Source: Ecdyonurus torrentis (lineage: Eukaryota; Arthropoda; Insecta; Ephemeroptera; Heptageniidae). From it: a stretch of DNA of 64,000 nt. This document shows, one piece after another, positions 1 through 13,674 of this stretch. Positions within the stretch are counted from its first letter, which is position 1. Every line of letters begins with the position of its first letter. The stretch covers positions 6,631,116-6,695,115 of the forward strand of contig OX439129.1 in the NCBI GenBank assembly GCA_949318235.1, read 5' to 3'. The notes beneath the pieces were generated by a model, which saw nothing but the letters and a program-made list of their open reading frames with translations, did not search any database and had not been told where the DNA came from. The position numbers were made by a program, and so were the translations under genes.

Positions 1-92
1 GATAAAACTTAATTTGTGGTATTCAGTTTTATTTTGAACTGACTTTAAACACTATAATGTAATACCAGAACATTTTAATACTTTTTTTTTAG

Positions 93-229
<137 letters not shown>

Positions 230-1050
230 CTGTACATATAAAGCTGTTACTGACAATTTCTATACAAAAAACGAAGAAAATAAACATTTTACTGCCTCAA
301 ATTTAATAAATATAATTTAAAGAATAACAAAAAATGTAATGATATTATGCAATAAAAATACTATCAAAAACGTTGCTTTCAATTAAAAGAAGAGAAGTCC
401 CAGAACCAATTATTTTTAAATATTATTACATTACATTATATTCTAATTATTTTCATAAACGTAGTGCAAAGTCCGTCCAAATCGTAGATTTATTCAATTT
501 CCAAACATTAAAAAAAAAAGTTTTAAAAAAGGAATTAAAAATTTTAAATTAAAAAAATCCGTCAACTTAAATCCTCTTTGGTACAAAAAAAAAAATAGAA
601 AAAAAAATATATCAAAGGTAAACCAACAATAATTAGTATTAAAAAATATAAATTCTTTTCAATTTTCGTTATAATATGTGTTTGTGACATTATTTATATA
701 TATTAAAAATTGAACTCACAAAATGTCAACGTTTTATATTTCAATTAAAACAATGACAAATCCTGGATTAAAGTTGTCACTCAAAACAGATTGTTTTGTT
801 TCTGTACGATTTAAATCTTGTTTTAATAAGCAATCGTTTGTATATATGATGTACATACTAGTATAAGTACGCACTCGCAAATCATGCGTTTAGGCAATGT
901 TTATCCAACTTAAACTTTAATTAAATTTAATTATTATTTTGGTCATTATTTTTAACATTTTTCATTAAGCAAAAAAAAACAATAATAATAAAAATAAACT
1001 GGTTATATGTTTTTTACAAAACTAAAGTAACACGACATTACTGAACAGTG

Positions 1051-1384
1051 TTAAAGGCATAGACAACATGAAAACATTTGCATTTATATAACAAAACACT
1101 TGATGGGACTTACATAAATAACATTAATTGGTCTCAAAACCCAACTGTAGCCCCATAGCAGTGATCAGAAAATTTCGACTTATGCAACCCGCACCACATT
1201 TTTATACTAGTTTTTGCCTGTTTATGACGTCATAAACAGGAATATTCACGCAAATTGCATACTTTACATATTTTACAAGCTTTCTTGTGGGGCTACATTA
1301 ACATTCTGGTAAAAAATATCATCAGTTTTGTAGATCCCATTTCATGTTTAGAACATGTTGTTTCAATGTTTTCTATGCCTTTAA
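1051..1384 (+). mobile_element. TTAA-bounded MITE family M2, copy 1
   Basis: It is bounded by TTAA. The left end is ttaaaggcatagac and the right end ttctatgcctttaa. Shared body blocks are aacacttgatggga, agcagtgatcagaaaa and ggggctacattaacattctgg. Positions 1217-1240 are a perfect 24-base palindrome centred on TGACGTCA (1225-1232). Confidence 0.85.
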
Positions 1385-1603
1385 AATAGAAGAAACGGTC
1401 TAAAACATCTCACTCATTTGCAAATACAGTTTATATAAATTGTTATACATATTCAGTTGAATTATTATTATTTTCAATATAAAAAACATTTGTATTGCTA
1501 TTTTAAAACTATTTTATGCGCTCCAAAAATAATAAGTGTTGAAAATGTGGGAGGGCAAAAAAAAAAATATATATATATATATATAACGGTAATTTTATTG
1601 CAC

Positions 1604-1772
1604 TAGTACACGCGCGCGGAAACAGGCGAGCTATGACGTTATAAATCCGTATTTGCGATTTCGTGAATGGAAAATAAATTAGAAATCAATGACTCCTGTC
1701 AAATTAACATTGATATTTAGGTATGTTGAGATATTAGACATATTTTTTTATCAAGGTGTTCTATGCCTTTAA
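1604..1772. mobile_element. Half copy of fold-back element FB1
   Basis: Only the right arm is present: gcgagctatgacgtt, gtgaatggaaaataaatt, ggtatgttgagatattagac, ending ctatgcctttaa. It abuts a partial FB2 element at 1771, so one has truncated the other. Confidence 0.75.
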
Positions 1773-1930
1773 GTATTTTTAATTTATTTTTTAAAGTGGC
1801 GAAATGACGTCACGGTTGGTAACTTTTCCAAAAACTTTTTTTCCCCCAAAAACTTAACTAAAATTAGAAATTTGCATATGTATCGATACTGGACAATGTC
1901 TACTTTTAAAATATGCAATAAAATTACACC
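1771..1930. mobile_element. Partial fold-back element FB2
   Basis: Shares aagtatttttaat, gaaatgacgtcac, aaattagaaatttgcata and tcgatactggacaatgtc with 24108-24372 and 35472-35750. The left portion is missing. Confidence 0.65.
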
Positions 1931-2071
1931 CTAAAACCCTTCATTGTATATACAGTTCCGTGAAATTTTAAGTATTAGAAAAATACCACTTATGTTGTCA
2001 TTTTACTCTAGCGGGAAGCACTGACAATATAACGATAAAAAAGCAAGTGACGTCACAAGCTTTACGATAGA

Positions 2072-2414
2072 TTAAAGGAATAGACCAGAGAAAAACATAA
2101 GCATTTATATCACAAAACACTTGATGGGATTTACATAAATAACATTAGTTTTTCTCAAAACCCAACAGTAGCTCCGTAGCAGTGATCAGAAAATGCGATT
2201 TATGCAACCCGTACAACATTTTCATACTAATTTTTGCATGTTTCTGACGTCATAAACATGAATTTTCACGCAAATTGCATACTTTACAGTATTTTCACGC
2301 TCTCTCGAGGGGCTACATTAACATTCTGGTAAAAATTGTCATCTGTTTTTAAAATCCCATTTTGTGTTTATTCATTAAAAAGCTCATGTTGTTTTATGTG
2401 GTCTATGGCTTTAA
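2072..2414 (+). mobile_element. TTAA-bounded MITE family M2, copy 2
   Basis: It begins ttaaaggaatagacc and ends tggtctatggctttaa. The body is closely similar to 1051-1384. TGACGTCA is at 2245-2252 inside a near-perfect palindrome. Confidence 0.88.
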
Positions 2415-3771
2415 CACAAAATTATGAACTGCAACGGTTAAATTTGACGCTTACTTCATTAAGGTTCTAATGTCTGTGCCGTTACTTCATCGTTAGATTT
2501 TGTCCACACTCAGTGACGCCATGATCGTTAATACTTAAATCATTGCAAATTTCTTTACAAGACTTTCACTGAAATGTTCTAGAGTGCGTGTTCCGTAGCA
2601 TTTAGAATTTTGTATAGTATTTATATTTATGTACATGAAAATAAATTTTACAATAGAAGCAGCAAGAAGATAAAGTTTGGAGAGGTATTGTTTTCGTATC
2701 AGATAATAAATTTGTTGTTTTATATTTTTTAACTCCTTAAAAATAATGTTTAGCTTGAAATTTATAACTTTGATATTTATTTAAGGTGTATATAACAACT
2801 TCTTTTTTTTTACATGAAAAAAATGACAAAAAAATAAAATAAATAAAAGGAAATTTTTTTGGTATAGTAAATCTTATTTGTTGGTGTGAAAAGAAGGAAT
2901 TGTAAACATTTTGTTGGTTTCTTATTTTACAATGCGTAGAAAACAGCGAGACACCACAAATTTTTTTTGTAACCTTTCTTTGTTGTCAGCAAAGCGACAA
3001 GAAAACAATAAAAAACACAACAATGACTTGGAAACATATTTAAATTTTCTAAGCTGTGAGAAATTTAAAAATAATAATATAAAGAAAGCAATTTTAAAAT
3101 ATTCACAGAATATATATTTGTTTGAGAATACTATACTTAATAAGATTTGGAGTTTTAAATTCCTGTTTCGTATTTCAAATTGAAAAATGTAACTTGTTTT
3201 AAGTAGAAAATTAGGTATACGTGAAAATCCAACTAAAACAACAAAAAAAAACTTTTTTTTCCGTCGTTTTTGCTCTTTTGCTTTTGCAAAGTTGCCATTA
3301 TAAAGACATACAATGGACAGAAATGCAATTCGAGTCAAAAATTTCTTTATTTTACTGTAAGGGAAGACTGCCCGATTTTATCATTGACCTTTTTGAATAA
3401 TCAAATACGTAAAATTTTACATGCAGGTGAAAGCACACAAAACAAACATTTATACATCAATCTATCCATAATTATTATTTTAAAAATCTTTAAAATGTAG
3501 TTTTATGCAACACAAGATTTGATGATAGTAAAAGCACAGTTTCGCAGTAAATATGATTATGGCTCTTATTGGCAGTTCATTGAAATGTGATCTCGCACTT
3601 CAGCGTAAATTACGTAATATATTTTTAAATGTAATTTTTTCTTAGCCAATTATTTTATATTAATATAGCATGCACGTACAAAACTACCCAACTATGTTTA
3701 TGCCAGCTTGATGAGGCAATATTTATGCATTACAACATAATTGTATAGTGATTATACTACATAACATAGTT
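2415..3771. other. AT-rich intergenic or intronic stretch, no gene seen
   Basis: Overlapping open frames on both strands at 2911-3338 are low-complexity and show no domain or splice logic, so I do not call them. 226-1050 is similar. Confidence 0.6.
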
Positions 3772-4064
3772 GAACACCTTGAACAAAAAACATGTCTAAT
3801 ATCCTAACATACCTAAATATCAACATTGATTTGGCAGGAGTCATTGATTTCTAAATAATTTTCCATTTACATAATGTCAGATGCGGGTTTGTGACGTCAC
3901 AGCTCGCACGTGGACCAGGCGAGCTGTGACGTCATAAACCTGCATCTGCCATTTCTTGAATGAAAAATAAATTATAAATGAATGACTCTGCTAAATCAAC
4001 GTTCATATTTAGGTATGTTAGGATATTAGACAACTTTTTTGTTCAACGTGTTCTACGCCTTTAA
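3772..4064. mobile_element. Fold-back element FB1, copy 1
   Basis: A long imperfect palindrome whose arms run in from gaacaccttgaacaaaaaac and its reverse complement near 4050. TGACGTCA is at 3892 and 3927, either side of a GC-rich centre (gcacgtggaccaggcgagc). The right end is cctttaa; the left TTAA end is lost. Confidence 0.85.
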
Positions 4065-5024
4065 GATGTTCAGCATAGTTACCTATGTTATTACAAAATG
4101 GCGTGTTGTTCTATAATATAGCAATTTTTGAACGTAGCATTAATTTAAGCGAATACAAGCTCTCTAAAAATATGTATTTTGTAATAATATGAGCTGAATA
4201 AGTGAGTTAAAAATTACGTAATTTATTTTTAACATTGATTAGAATTTTATTGTAAGGAAAATAATCTTTAAAACACAAATAACAATGGATTTAATTTGTT
4301 TATAGCTAATATATGCATTTTTATTTCTATTACATAAAATAAGCTAGGGTGTATTGTGATAGAGCTGTGCTAGTTTGTATTATTTATACGATACGCACCT
4401 TAGTTTATGTGCGTTTTGTTAAAATATGTAACCTTGTATTAAAAATTCAATTATTATAAAATCAAATATAGAAAACTCGTTATTTATATCATTTAGACTA
4501 AAATATTCACGTAAAATATATATTATGAAATATTTTATATATTTATGTAAGCATCACAATTTTCTTTATTCAATTTTGTATAGATTTAAAATTGTAAGAC
4601 AGGAAATTGCTTTTTGACTCGATTAGAAAATTATTTATATGTAAACGTACAAGTTTTACCGTATTTGTTTGTTGTAAGACTTTAAATTTAATTTTACTCT
4701 CATATGTTAGAGAAATGTAAAATGAAATTGTATCATTAATCTTGATTAGAATATCACTATAACATACACATTGTACATACAGTATAATAATAATTTGGTA
4801 ATGTTCAAGTCTTATAAAGTGTTTTTTATATGATTATTTTTATTGAAATTATATCAGTTTCATAAAGTACACTATGAGAACAGATATCTAGTGTCTTCAA
4901 ATTTGTTTACTATTTCAGACAACTACATAAAATGGTCCAGACCTAGTTTTTTTTTTTTTTTGTCAGGTCAGGTCCCAATGAGGAGGACTAAAAAATTTAG
5001 GATTTTTTTTAATAAATCACAAGG

Positions 5025-5148
5025 TACAGCTCTGGCCAAAAGTTCCCGTACGATTTGCATAGGCAACCCTCAATTACACTATGCTATCTTTATGAGAAAA
5101 CGCAGCGGCCGCCGCTGCCCCGTTCGTGAACTTTTGGCTAGAGCTGTA
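5025..5148 (+). mobile_element. Tc1-like MITE, 124 bp, copy 1
   Basis: It is bounded by TA, with inverted ends tacagctctggccaaaagtt and aacttttggctagagctgta. The centre is GC-rich (agcggccgccgct) in an AT-rich setting. The TA-CAGCTCTGG terminus resembles Tc1/mariner ends. Orientation is defined by gagaaaacgc before the GC core. Confidence 0.85.
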
Positions 5149-5351
5149 CATAATCCAGCCAAGTCATAGCCTTATTGGTCGGTTCATACGATTTATCAAA
5201 TTTTCATCACATTATATTACATAAAAAATACAACAGTAAATAATAATAATAATAAGTCTACTTTTCTTTTAAAGACATATAAATTCAGATATCATTTCAT
5301 AATTGTAATGTTTGATCACAACACACATTTTTATGTTTTATTTCATTTTCT

Positions 5352-5600
5352 AATAGAGGAATAGAGGTCCTGAATCAATAAATACGTGAATTTATAATTT
5401 TTGAGTAGCTTAAATATTTTTAATTCATTTTTGAAAGTCGCAAAATGACGTCACAGTCTGCAACATTTTCCTATGCCCACGTGCATGCCTGTGACGTCAT
5501 TTCGTGACTTAAACCAATTAACTAAAAATACGTAATGAACTCAAAAATTAGAAATTAACATATCAATTGATTCAGGAAAATTTTTATAGCATATGAAATA
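5352..5600. mobile_element. Fold-back element FB2, copy
   Basis: The inverted arms contain tcctgaatcaat / attgattcagga, taaatatttttaat and two TGACGTCA sites (5446, 5492) flanking a centre with cccacgtgcatgcc. Confidence 0.75.
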
Positions 5601-5870
5601 CATTTTTCCCTTTTTTTTTTTTTTTTTTTAGATCTTTTTCGTTGTTAGATGCAGATGTGTTAGTGAAAATATAAAAACTGAAAAACATTTTATATCTTCA
5701 ACCAATAATGCTTGAAACTTGAAAATTTGGATACCCATGGTATAGGGTTGCAACTATATGTCATATAAAATTTTACCCTATATTGCCTTAGTTTATTAAA
5801 GTAATGTAATAGCTAATACTATGACAAGAGTCGCACACCCAATTATTACAAGTCTTCAGCACAACTTGCC

Positions 5871-5945
5871 CCTGCAGGTTATGTTGTATAGGCAACCAGT
5901 TGGTTACATATGTTCAACCGGTTGCATAATTTGCATACATAATCG
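5871..5945. repeat. Fold-back fragment related to 16237-16336
   Basis: Shares ggcaaccagttggttacata and tcaaccggttgcat with the copy at 16237. The open frame over it has no recognisable protein. Confidence 0.45.
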
Positions 5946-6892
5946 GGCAATGCAATTACACGTTATAAAATTTAAATATTTTGATTGTGTTTTACATACA
6001 TAATTTTATGAAGTTTTGAAGTATTTTAAATGGATTAAAATACTATATTTATATACTGAATTACTTAGACTAATGTATATAAATACACTATGTTATAAAA
6101 TTTAACTCTAGCTATATCATGTTACAATACTTGTTATAATACTTAGGAATAAAAATACAACTTCATTGCTTAATCATAACGCTAATACTCTGGATAAAAC
6201 TATTCTGTGAAATAACAAAGTTTTATAATATTGGACCAATTATTCTAAAAAAATATAAAAAAAAATTAAAAAAAAAAAAAATTTACTACATCAAAGGAAT
6301 ATTGTAATGATAATAATTACTTCAATGAAAATGGCTAAACTGACGGGAAAATATGTCCGAAATTGTAAGAAATCAATCAATTATATTAAACAATAATTCC
6401 TAGAATGATTCATATTATTACTATAGGGTAGTTTTAGATTTAATTTGAAAAAAGTAAAGTGAAACCTTACTGTTAACTACTGTGCTCACGCCTAATAAAT
6501 AAACAATAAAAATATCAATTAATTAATAATAATATGAATCATCGTAATAATTGAAATGTCAATATATCAATTAATAATAAATAATAAGCAATTAACAGTA
6601 TCGACATAAGACAATAAGACAAGAAAGTTTTTTTTTTTTTTTTTACCCCCGAGTCTGTGAACATATTAGCTATATATAACTTGTACATTATAGTGTCATT
6701 TCAATTTGCAATTGTAACGTTAAACACACACAATCAATCAGTATGCACGTAATCACCATTAAGTCACGATGAAAAGCAAATGTATAATCCTCATTATCTC
6801 TTTTGTTGTGCCATGATCCGGGACTTTTACACCACATTAGAGTTTCACACTATGGAATTATGCAGTAGAATATTGAGTATACATACTGTGTG

Positions 6893-6898
<6 letters not shown>

Positions 6899-6965
<67 letters not shown>
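6899..6965. repeat. (AT)n microsatellite
   Basis: About 33 uninterrupted AT units. Confidence 0.93.
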
Positions 6966-6969
<4 letters not shown>

Positions 6970-7390
6970 TATATATAGTGGTAAATGATATCCATTAATG
7001 TATTAACTATAACATTACATACAATGCAAGTAGATTCCATAGTTAAACATGATTATGCCAACAATATTCATGTTTATATTATATTATTATGTATGTACAT
7101 ATATCGATGGTAATTATAAATTATAATATTTGCTTTTCTAATAAGAAATTACGTGATATAATATATGATTATAATATTATATATTAGATTTTAAAAAAAT
7201 CAAAAATCATTTATTTTATCATTAAAGAGATTAAAATATAATATTATGTAGGTTGGGTACATAACATGATTGACATCTAGTGATTTAATGATTGACAGTT
7301 GGTTTTTGATACGTAAAGAGGGGACAAGTATCAACAATGTCCCCCTAGCAGCTGAGCTAATATATATACTAAACTTTTACCACGCGAGCG

Positions 7391-7538
<148 letters not shown>

Positions 7539-7878
7539 GTGCTGTTGGTTTAGTGTGGTATATTAATATATATATTGTAAATTTTCAACAAAACTCAAAA
7601 GAAAAGCGTTCGTATAGCAATTAATTTATAAGACTTTTCATAAATTCATGAATATCATTAAAATATTATTAATACTCTTTAATTGTTCTTCTTTCTTTAT
7701 TGTTCAATATACTTTGAAAATTTGAAAATTAAATATATTTTCTATAAATTAGAATATTTTATCAAAAGAATTTTATTTCTTGAGTTTCATTAAATTGATA
7801 TTTTGCTTTTAGCGAGACTTACAATTTTTTTTAAAGATTTTGTTAAATGAAAATTTATACAATTTTATACTGCACAAA

Positions 7879-7881
<3 letters not shown>

Positions 7882-7917
<36 letters not shown>
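7882..7917. repeat. (CT)n microsatellite
   Basis: 18 CT units. Confidence 0.93.
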
Positions 7918-7921
<4 letters not shown>

Positions 7922-8475
7922 ATTTATATCAATTTGAACTATATATTTTCCTTCATATATTTGAAGTTACAAAATATGTTCCAAGAAGGCCAAAATAACC
8001 TCAAAGCACAGTGCCCTATACCCTGTGCGTCACAATCTAAACTTTAGAACAAAAACTTAGAAACTTCGACCACAAAAACTGAATAGTGTTGCCACCTAGG
8101 TATGGTAGTGAGAAGTAACTGAAATGTACAAACATTGGAGAATATTATTTAAAAGTTACCTCGGATGTTAAAACATAACAAAGACTTCTCTTGTCTTTAA
8201 TCTTTAGTTACATTTCATGAAATTAATTTTTAACATTAACTTTTATTACCAATGTTTACTAGAGAGGAAATTTTACACCAAAAACAAGAGTAGTAAATTT
8301 AGTATGAAAATAGTTTCTTATATTTTATAAGTACATTTTATAGTTTTCGTTATATTCAATGAAAAATATGTATAATAATATATAATAAGTTATTTTTATT
8401 TCGAGGCCACAAAATATGAAATTTATGATGTAAAGAATAATTAATATATTATATATAACATAAATGTGGCTCTCT

Positions 8476-8776
8476 TATAGAGTGTATTCTCATAACGTCA
8501 TATTTAATGCGCTTGGACGCCATACTGGAGTAATGAATAAAATTTCTGGGCATAGAACTAACTTCGTTTTAGCAATTTTCTTTGACAAATTTTTTTGTTA
8601 CTGTTATTTTTCTCACATACTTGAGATACTTATTGAACCTATTAACAACATCAATGCTTTCAAAAAATATTGCATAGTGTTTTTAAACTGACAAAATAAG
8701 TCATTTTCATATACTGCTTATGTTATTGAGTGATCCAACATGGCGTCGAATTTAACATGAATGCATACACCCTATA
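8476..8776 (-). mobile_element. TA-bounded MITE family F6, copy 1
   Basis: Ends tatagagtgtattctcat / atgcatacaccctata. The interior has ctggagtaatgaataaa and cacatacttgaga. The open frame within it is not a gene. Confidence 0.8.
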
Positions 8777-9271
8777 TTATTATTAAAATAAAATTCTTCA
8801 TTTAACATGAATATATAGTATAATAATAGTCGCTTTGTCATTATATTGTATAAATCGCGTTATTTATTATGTTGCGGAATTTGAATCAAAATAATAATTA
8901 CACAATTTTTTCTTCCTGGTAGTTCTCTCATTATTATGCTGTTTATTATGTTTTATTATGTTTTATTATGTTTTATGCTGCATTCAAAGTTAATTTCTTC
9001 ATTTCTTTCATCATACAGTCATAATATAAACAATTATGCATCAGCATTGCTTATTGTTTCTTTTTTCAAAGTATTTAAAAATGTTTGTCATTAAAGCATC
9101 GCAATTAAAAAATATAAAAAAGTACATACAATATTATTTACATAATCATAATTTTATGCATATTATGTTATTACTTTATGTCATTATATCATTTTAAATT
9201 AGAACAACATAAATAATTATGTAACATTATGTTTATGTTTTGTAAGATAGTTATAATCAAGCAGGTTAACA

Positions 9272-9580
9272 TATAGGGTGTATGCATTCATGTTAAAGTC
9301 ACCGCCATGTTGGATAACTCAATAACATGGGTGACATAGGAAAAAAAATCATTTTGCCAGTTTAAAAACACTATGCAATATTTTTGAGAGCTTTGATGCT
9401 GTAAATATATTGAATTAGTACCTCAAGTATGTGAGAAAAATAACAAATAACAAAAAATTAACCGATTTCCCAAAGAAAATTGGCTTAAATGAAGTTTGTC
9501 CTATGCTGAGCAATGTTATGCACTACTCCAGTATGGCCTCCAAGCGCAATAAATATGACGTCATCCGCATACACCCTATA
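9272..9580 (+). mobile_element. TA-bounded MITE family F6, copy 2
   Basis: Ends tatagggtgtatgcatt / gcatacaccctata, body inverse of 8476-8776. Blocks are gccatgttgga, ctcaataacatggg and ctactccagtatgg. TGACGTCA is at 9556. Confidence 0.86.
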
Positions 9581-10104
9581 ATACATTAAGCTGTATTGAA
9601 GAAATTATGCTGAAAATATGACCTATAGCATAAATATTACAATTATGTGTGTGTGTGTTTTCCGTGACATTTTCCAGGACAAACGTGACGAATGGTAAAA
9701 ATGACACCTTGGTGTTCAACCAAGGTTGACTGTACATAAAATAATAAATAATAAATAATAATAAAATAATGAAGTATTAAAATAAAATAATAATTGGAAA
9801 TAAATATTTGAAAATCACATACATATATATATTTGATATTCCTCAATCATTGATTGATTGATTGATTGAATTGTGATTGTCCTGTCAATATGTTACACTA
9901 ATGATGTAAAATAGACACCTTTGTCAAAGTCAACGTAATTAAAATATTCATTTGTCATAGTGACATATCTCTTCAAATTAATCATCATATAATACTGATT
10001 TGGTGTTATATTTCAATATTATTTAATTATATATTTTAAGTGGAATAAAATAAATATACTGTTAATGAGAATTATATAACAATTTGAAATTTTTTGATAT
10101 TTTC

Positions 10105-10141
<37 letters not shown>

Positions 10142-10523
10142 ACATTGGAAACCCATACAAATTTTATAGTATAAAATTTTACTATAAAATTACCGTGTGC
10201 ATTCATATATTATATTGATATATTATAATGGAAAATTACTTTAAAAAAAATCAAAGCCCAGCAATTTAAACAAAGTGCTAGCATATGACTTTGTATTCTT
10301 CTTTCTTCAATTAACATGACTTCTTATGAGGAAAATAAAGCAACTAACTCGAGTTAGATCACCGAAATGTTTACTGTAGCCGTCTGAGCTTTTAAGTTTT
10401 CATTTGCCTGATTTTCAAGCAATTTGGTTGCAAAACTATTTTCTTGTATAATGGATTTGAAATTCAAGAAAACAAAATTTTTGACGCTCCATTAGAAGCT
10501 GTAATAATAAATATTTTATGAGG

Positions 10524-10562
<39 letters not shown>

Positions 10563-10762
10563 NNNNNNNNNNNNNNNNNNNNNNNNNNNNNNNNNNNNNN
10601 NNNNNNNNNNNNNNNNNNNNNNNNNNNNNNNNNNNNNNNNNNNNNNNNNNNNNNNNNNNNNNNNNNNNNNNNNNNNNNNNNNNNNNNNNNNNNNNNNNNN
10701 NNNNNNNNNNNNNNNNNNNNNNNNNNNNNNNNNNNNNNNNNNNNNNNNNNNNNNNNNNNNNN
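10563..10762. other. Assembly gap (200 N)
   Basis: Exactly 200 N, a likely placeholder length. The left edge is a poly-T run (about 10527-10558), suggesting assembly failed at a homopolymer. True gap size is unknown. Confidence 0.97.
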
Positions 10763-10805
10763 TACATAATACACTGATAAAAATTTGTAAAATATTATAT
10801 TTAAT

Positions 10806-11135
10806 TTAAGGCTTGTATCTCAAAATACAAAAAGAAAACTTGCAAACTTTATGATGCCATTTGAAAAATAACAGTAACAGCTACCTATATGATAAAATTT
10901 TCTGAACCTGTGACCATCAGATAAGAGAAAATAATGCCCTGATATTAACGTGGGTTCCTATTGGACTGAAACTAAAAAAAATAATTATTTAAAATCTAGC
11001 ATGGTAAATCCTCCTAATTATTAACATTTTTGAAAAATACCTTATTCTAATGTATTACTGTACAAATTTTTTATATTTTTCGTTCTTTATAACTTTTTAG
11101 TCAAATCCCGCGTAGTAGCCAATTTCTCGCCTTAA
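10806..11135 (+). mobile_element. TTAA-bounded repeat family F4, copy 1
   Basis: TTAA at both ends (ttaaggcttgtatctc ... ctcgccttaa). Shared blocks are atgatgccatttgaaa, ctgtgaccatcagataagag and ttagtcaaatcccgc. It begins 43 bp after the assembly gap. Confidence 0.75.
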
Positions 11136-11429
11136 GTTTAAAACTTTTTCTTTCCCAGTAATTGATATTCATCATTTATCTTAACGTTGAAGCTATATAA
11201 TTAATTATAAACTATTGTCTTATTTAAAAACATCCTTTATGATTACAACAATATTACTTTTATGTCTATACATCATGAGATTTGACTTACTAAAATATTA
11301 TGAATTTGACCCAAGACGCGTTTGTATCGCAGTGAAATAGTTTCGACATATTCATCCAGCACAAAATTTGCTATTGAATATCGTCTACATGATGTTATAG
11401 TAAGAGAAAAATTGCGCAAATTTCTTGCT

Positions 11430-11769
11430 TTAAGGGAGTAGGGGACCGACGTCGTCATTAGACTCACACTTTTCTCGTCAAAAAAAAACTGAAAATTTGC
11501 ACAATGATACTTCAGCTTGAGACAATTTCAAATTTATAAAAATTTTGGGGGGGTCACCGTGCAAATTCATTTTATATGATTTTTTTGAATATTTGAGCCC
11601 ATAAGGCCCAATGTTAATTTCAATAATTTTGTTCTTTTTTTCGGGACGGTCAAACTTCTTTAAATTTTTATCACGGCTAGGTGTGACTCTTAGCTACACA
11701 ATGACATCAAATTTAGACCTAAAACACTTCTAGTTTTTGAGATATAAGGTTAGTACCCTACTACCTTAA
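11430..11769 (-). mobile_element. TTAA element with F5 ends and F4-like interior
   Basis: The ends ttaagggagtaggggaccga and taccctactaccttaa are inverted repeats of about 20 bp with few mismatches. The interior (gggggtcaccgtgc, cccataaggcccaatg, ttaatttcaataatt) resembles family F4 in reverse. Confidence 0.65.
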
Positions 11770-11917
11770 CTATTAGTGCACTCTGTCGCATGGTTACATT
11801 TGTAATTGATGAAAATTACCATCAGTTTTGGAGGTCTCGTTTAACGATTAATGATTTTAAATGACGTTTTGTTAGCTCTTATGTCGTAGATAAAAAATTA
11901 TTACTATTTTTTAAAAC

Positions 11918-12212
11918 TATAGACCCCTTGCACATCCTTGCGCTTTGTCGCCATGTTTGTGGTGCCTAATGCATTGTCCAGCATAGGGGAAACTTCGTTT
12001 TTCCTAATTTTTCACATAAAAAATTGTTTATTTCAACGCAACAAATTTTTCTCATATCCTTCGAGCTTATTAGGAGCTAGAAATAAGGCTTTGATTGAGG
12101 TTTGAAGCTTCTTTTGCTATTAAAAAAATAAAAATGATGTTTTTCCTATGCTGGCCTATGTATTCCTGACCAACAAAATGGCGGCTCTTAAATATGAGTG
12201 CAAGCGGTCTAT
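11918..12212 (+). mobile_element. TA-bounded MITE family F7, copy 1
   Basis: Ends tatagaccccttgcac / gtgcaagcggtctatt. Body has gctttgtcgccatgttt, attaggagctagaaataag and ttcctatgctggcctatg. Confidence 0.85.
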
Positions 12213-12708
12213 TCTAAGGTGTAATAACATTACTAAAGCAGCAATTAATTTATTTGTGTTTTATATTAACAGAAATAAATACGTAATAATTATGCTAGTT
12301 CAATGTTATAACATTCATGCATAACAAAGTAAATTATGCTATATAATATAGCATAATAGTTAAGAAGTTCAGTATAATTACAATTACTTATGTTATTACA
12401 AAATATCAACATTTATGCTCTACAATATAGCAAGTGTTCAATGCAGCATAAATTACGTAATTTATTATTTTATATAAAATGGTTTAGAAAAGTTTAATAA
12501 ATTTAAAAATGATAAATAATTTATAATTAACATAAAAAATAAAATTATGCTAAAAATTTTAATATAAAAATAATATAATGCTATTATAATTTTATGAAAT
12601 ATTTTTTCATTACTTTACATCTCTCTCAGTGTTTTTAATAATGCGCAAATTTTACATCATATAATGTTTTCTACGTCACTAAATTTAAAGAACGCATTTT
12701 TTTCTACT

Positions 12709-12710
<2 letters not shown>
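12213..12710. repeat. AT-rich stretch with ttatgc / gcataa words, homologous to 4070-4240
   Basis: Blocks in the same order in both places are tgttattacaaaat, ctataatatagcaa (ctacaatatagcaa here) and aaattacgtaatttatt. It appears to be an old, diffuse repeat. Confidence 0.45.
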
Positions 12711-12741
<31 letters not shown>

Positions 12742-12852
12742 CAGCCTGTAAAAACACAAATTATTTCGCCTCAATAGTGAGTTCACTAAATAAACAAAAT
12801 CTCTTTTTACTAAAAATATTACGGTCTCCCCTATTTTGATGCTCATTTTTTT

Positions 12853-12856
<4 letters not shown>

Positions 12857-12937
<81 letters not shown>
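12857..12937. repeat. (CT)n microsatellite
   Basis: About 40 CT units. A poly-T run lies upstream at 12711-12739. Confidence 0.94.
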
Positions 12938-12940
<3 letters not shown>

Positions 12941-13233
12941 CCCTTCTTGTCATTTTGTCACTCAGGAAACGGAAACCATCATCCCCCCCCTCAAATATTA
13001 AAAGGAAACAGGAGAATGGTAATTATTGACAAAAATCATATTTTCTCAATCAAAAAGGTGGTAAAATTGGCTTCCTCTTCAATATAATTTAACTTAACTC
13101 GTGCATATAGAAAATTAACATAACATCGGAAATTATACTTTTTATTTCATATTATTAAAGATTGGAAATTTTAAATATTTTATTTTATCAAAAAACATAT
13201 TATAGACGTTTTATTTTTCCACCATAATTTTTC

Positions 13234-13568
13234 TTAAAGGAATAGACCGGAGAAAAACATAGGCATTTATATCACAAAACGCTTTATGGGATTTACATAA
13301 ATAACATTAATTTGTCTAAAAACCCAACAGTAGCAGTGATCAGAAAATTCAATTTATGCAACCCGTACAACATTTTCATACTAATTTTTGCATGTTTCTG
13401 ACGTCATAAACATGAATTTTCACGCAAATTGCATACTTTACAGTATTTTCACGCTCTCTTGTGGGGCTACATTAACATTCTGGTAAAAATTGTCATCAGT
13501 TTTGAAGTTCCCATTTCGTGTTTATTAATTAAAAAGCACATGTTGTTTTATGTGGTCTATGGCTTTAA
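13234..13568 (+). mobile_element. TTAA-bounded MITE family M2, copy 3
   Basis: Same ends as copy 2. A short deletion falls near accccaacagtagc. TGACGTCA is at 13399-13406. A GA microsatellite begins 43 bp beyond the right end. Confidence 0.88.
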
Positions 13569-13602
13569 ATGTGGAAAAGAGAGGGAAAAGCTTGCAAAAG
13601 TC

Positions 13603-13607
<5 letters not shown>

Positions 13608-13671
<64 letters not shown>
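13608..13671. repeat. (GA)n microsatellite
   Basis: About 32 GA units, 40 bp after M2 copy 3. Confidence 0.94.

Positions 13672-13674
<3 letters not shown>

Noticed and set aside
2911..3338. Overlapping open frames of 90 and 138 codons on opposite strands
   Set aside because: Low-complexity Asn/Lys or Phe/Leu content expected from AT-rich DNA, with no domain, splice signal or repeat homology.
4843..5169. Open frame of 108 codons with a GC-rich C-terminal part
   Set aside because: Its only non-random part is the Tc1-like MITE at 5025-5148.
8464..8691. Open frame of 75 codons
   Set aside because: It is entirely within an F6 MITE, and the other F6 copies do not keep the frame.
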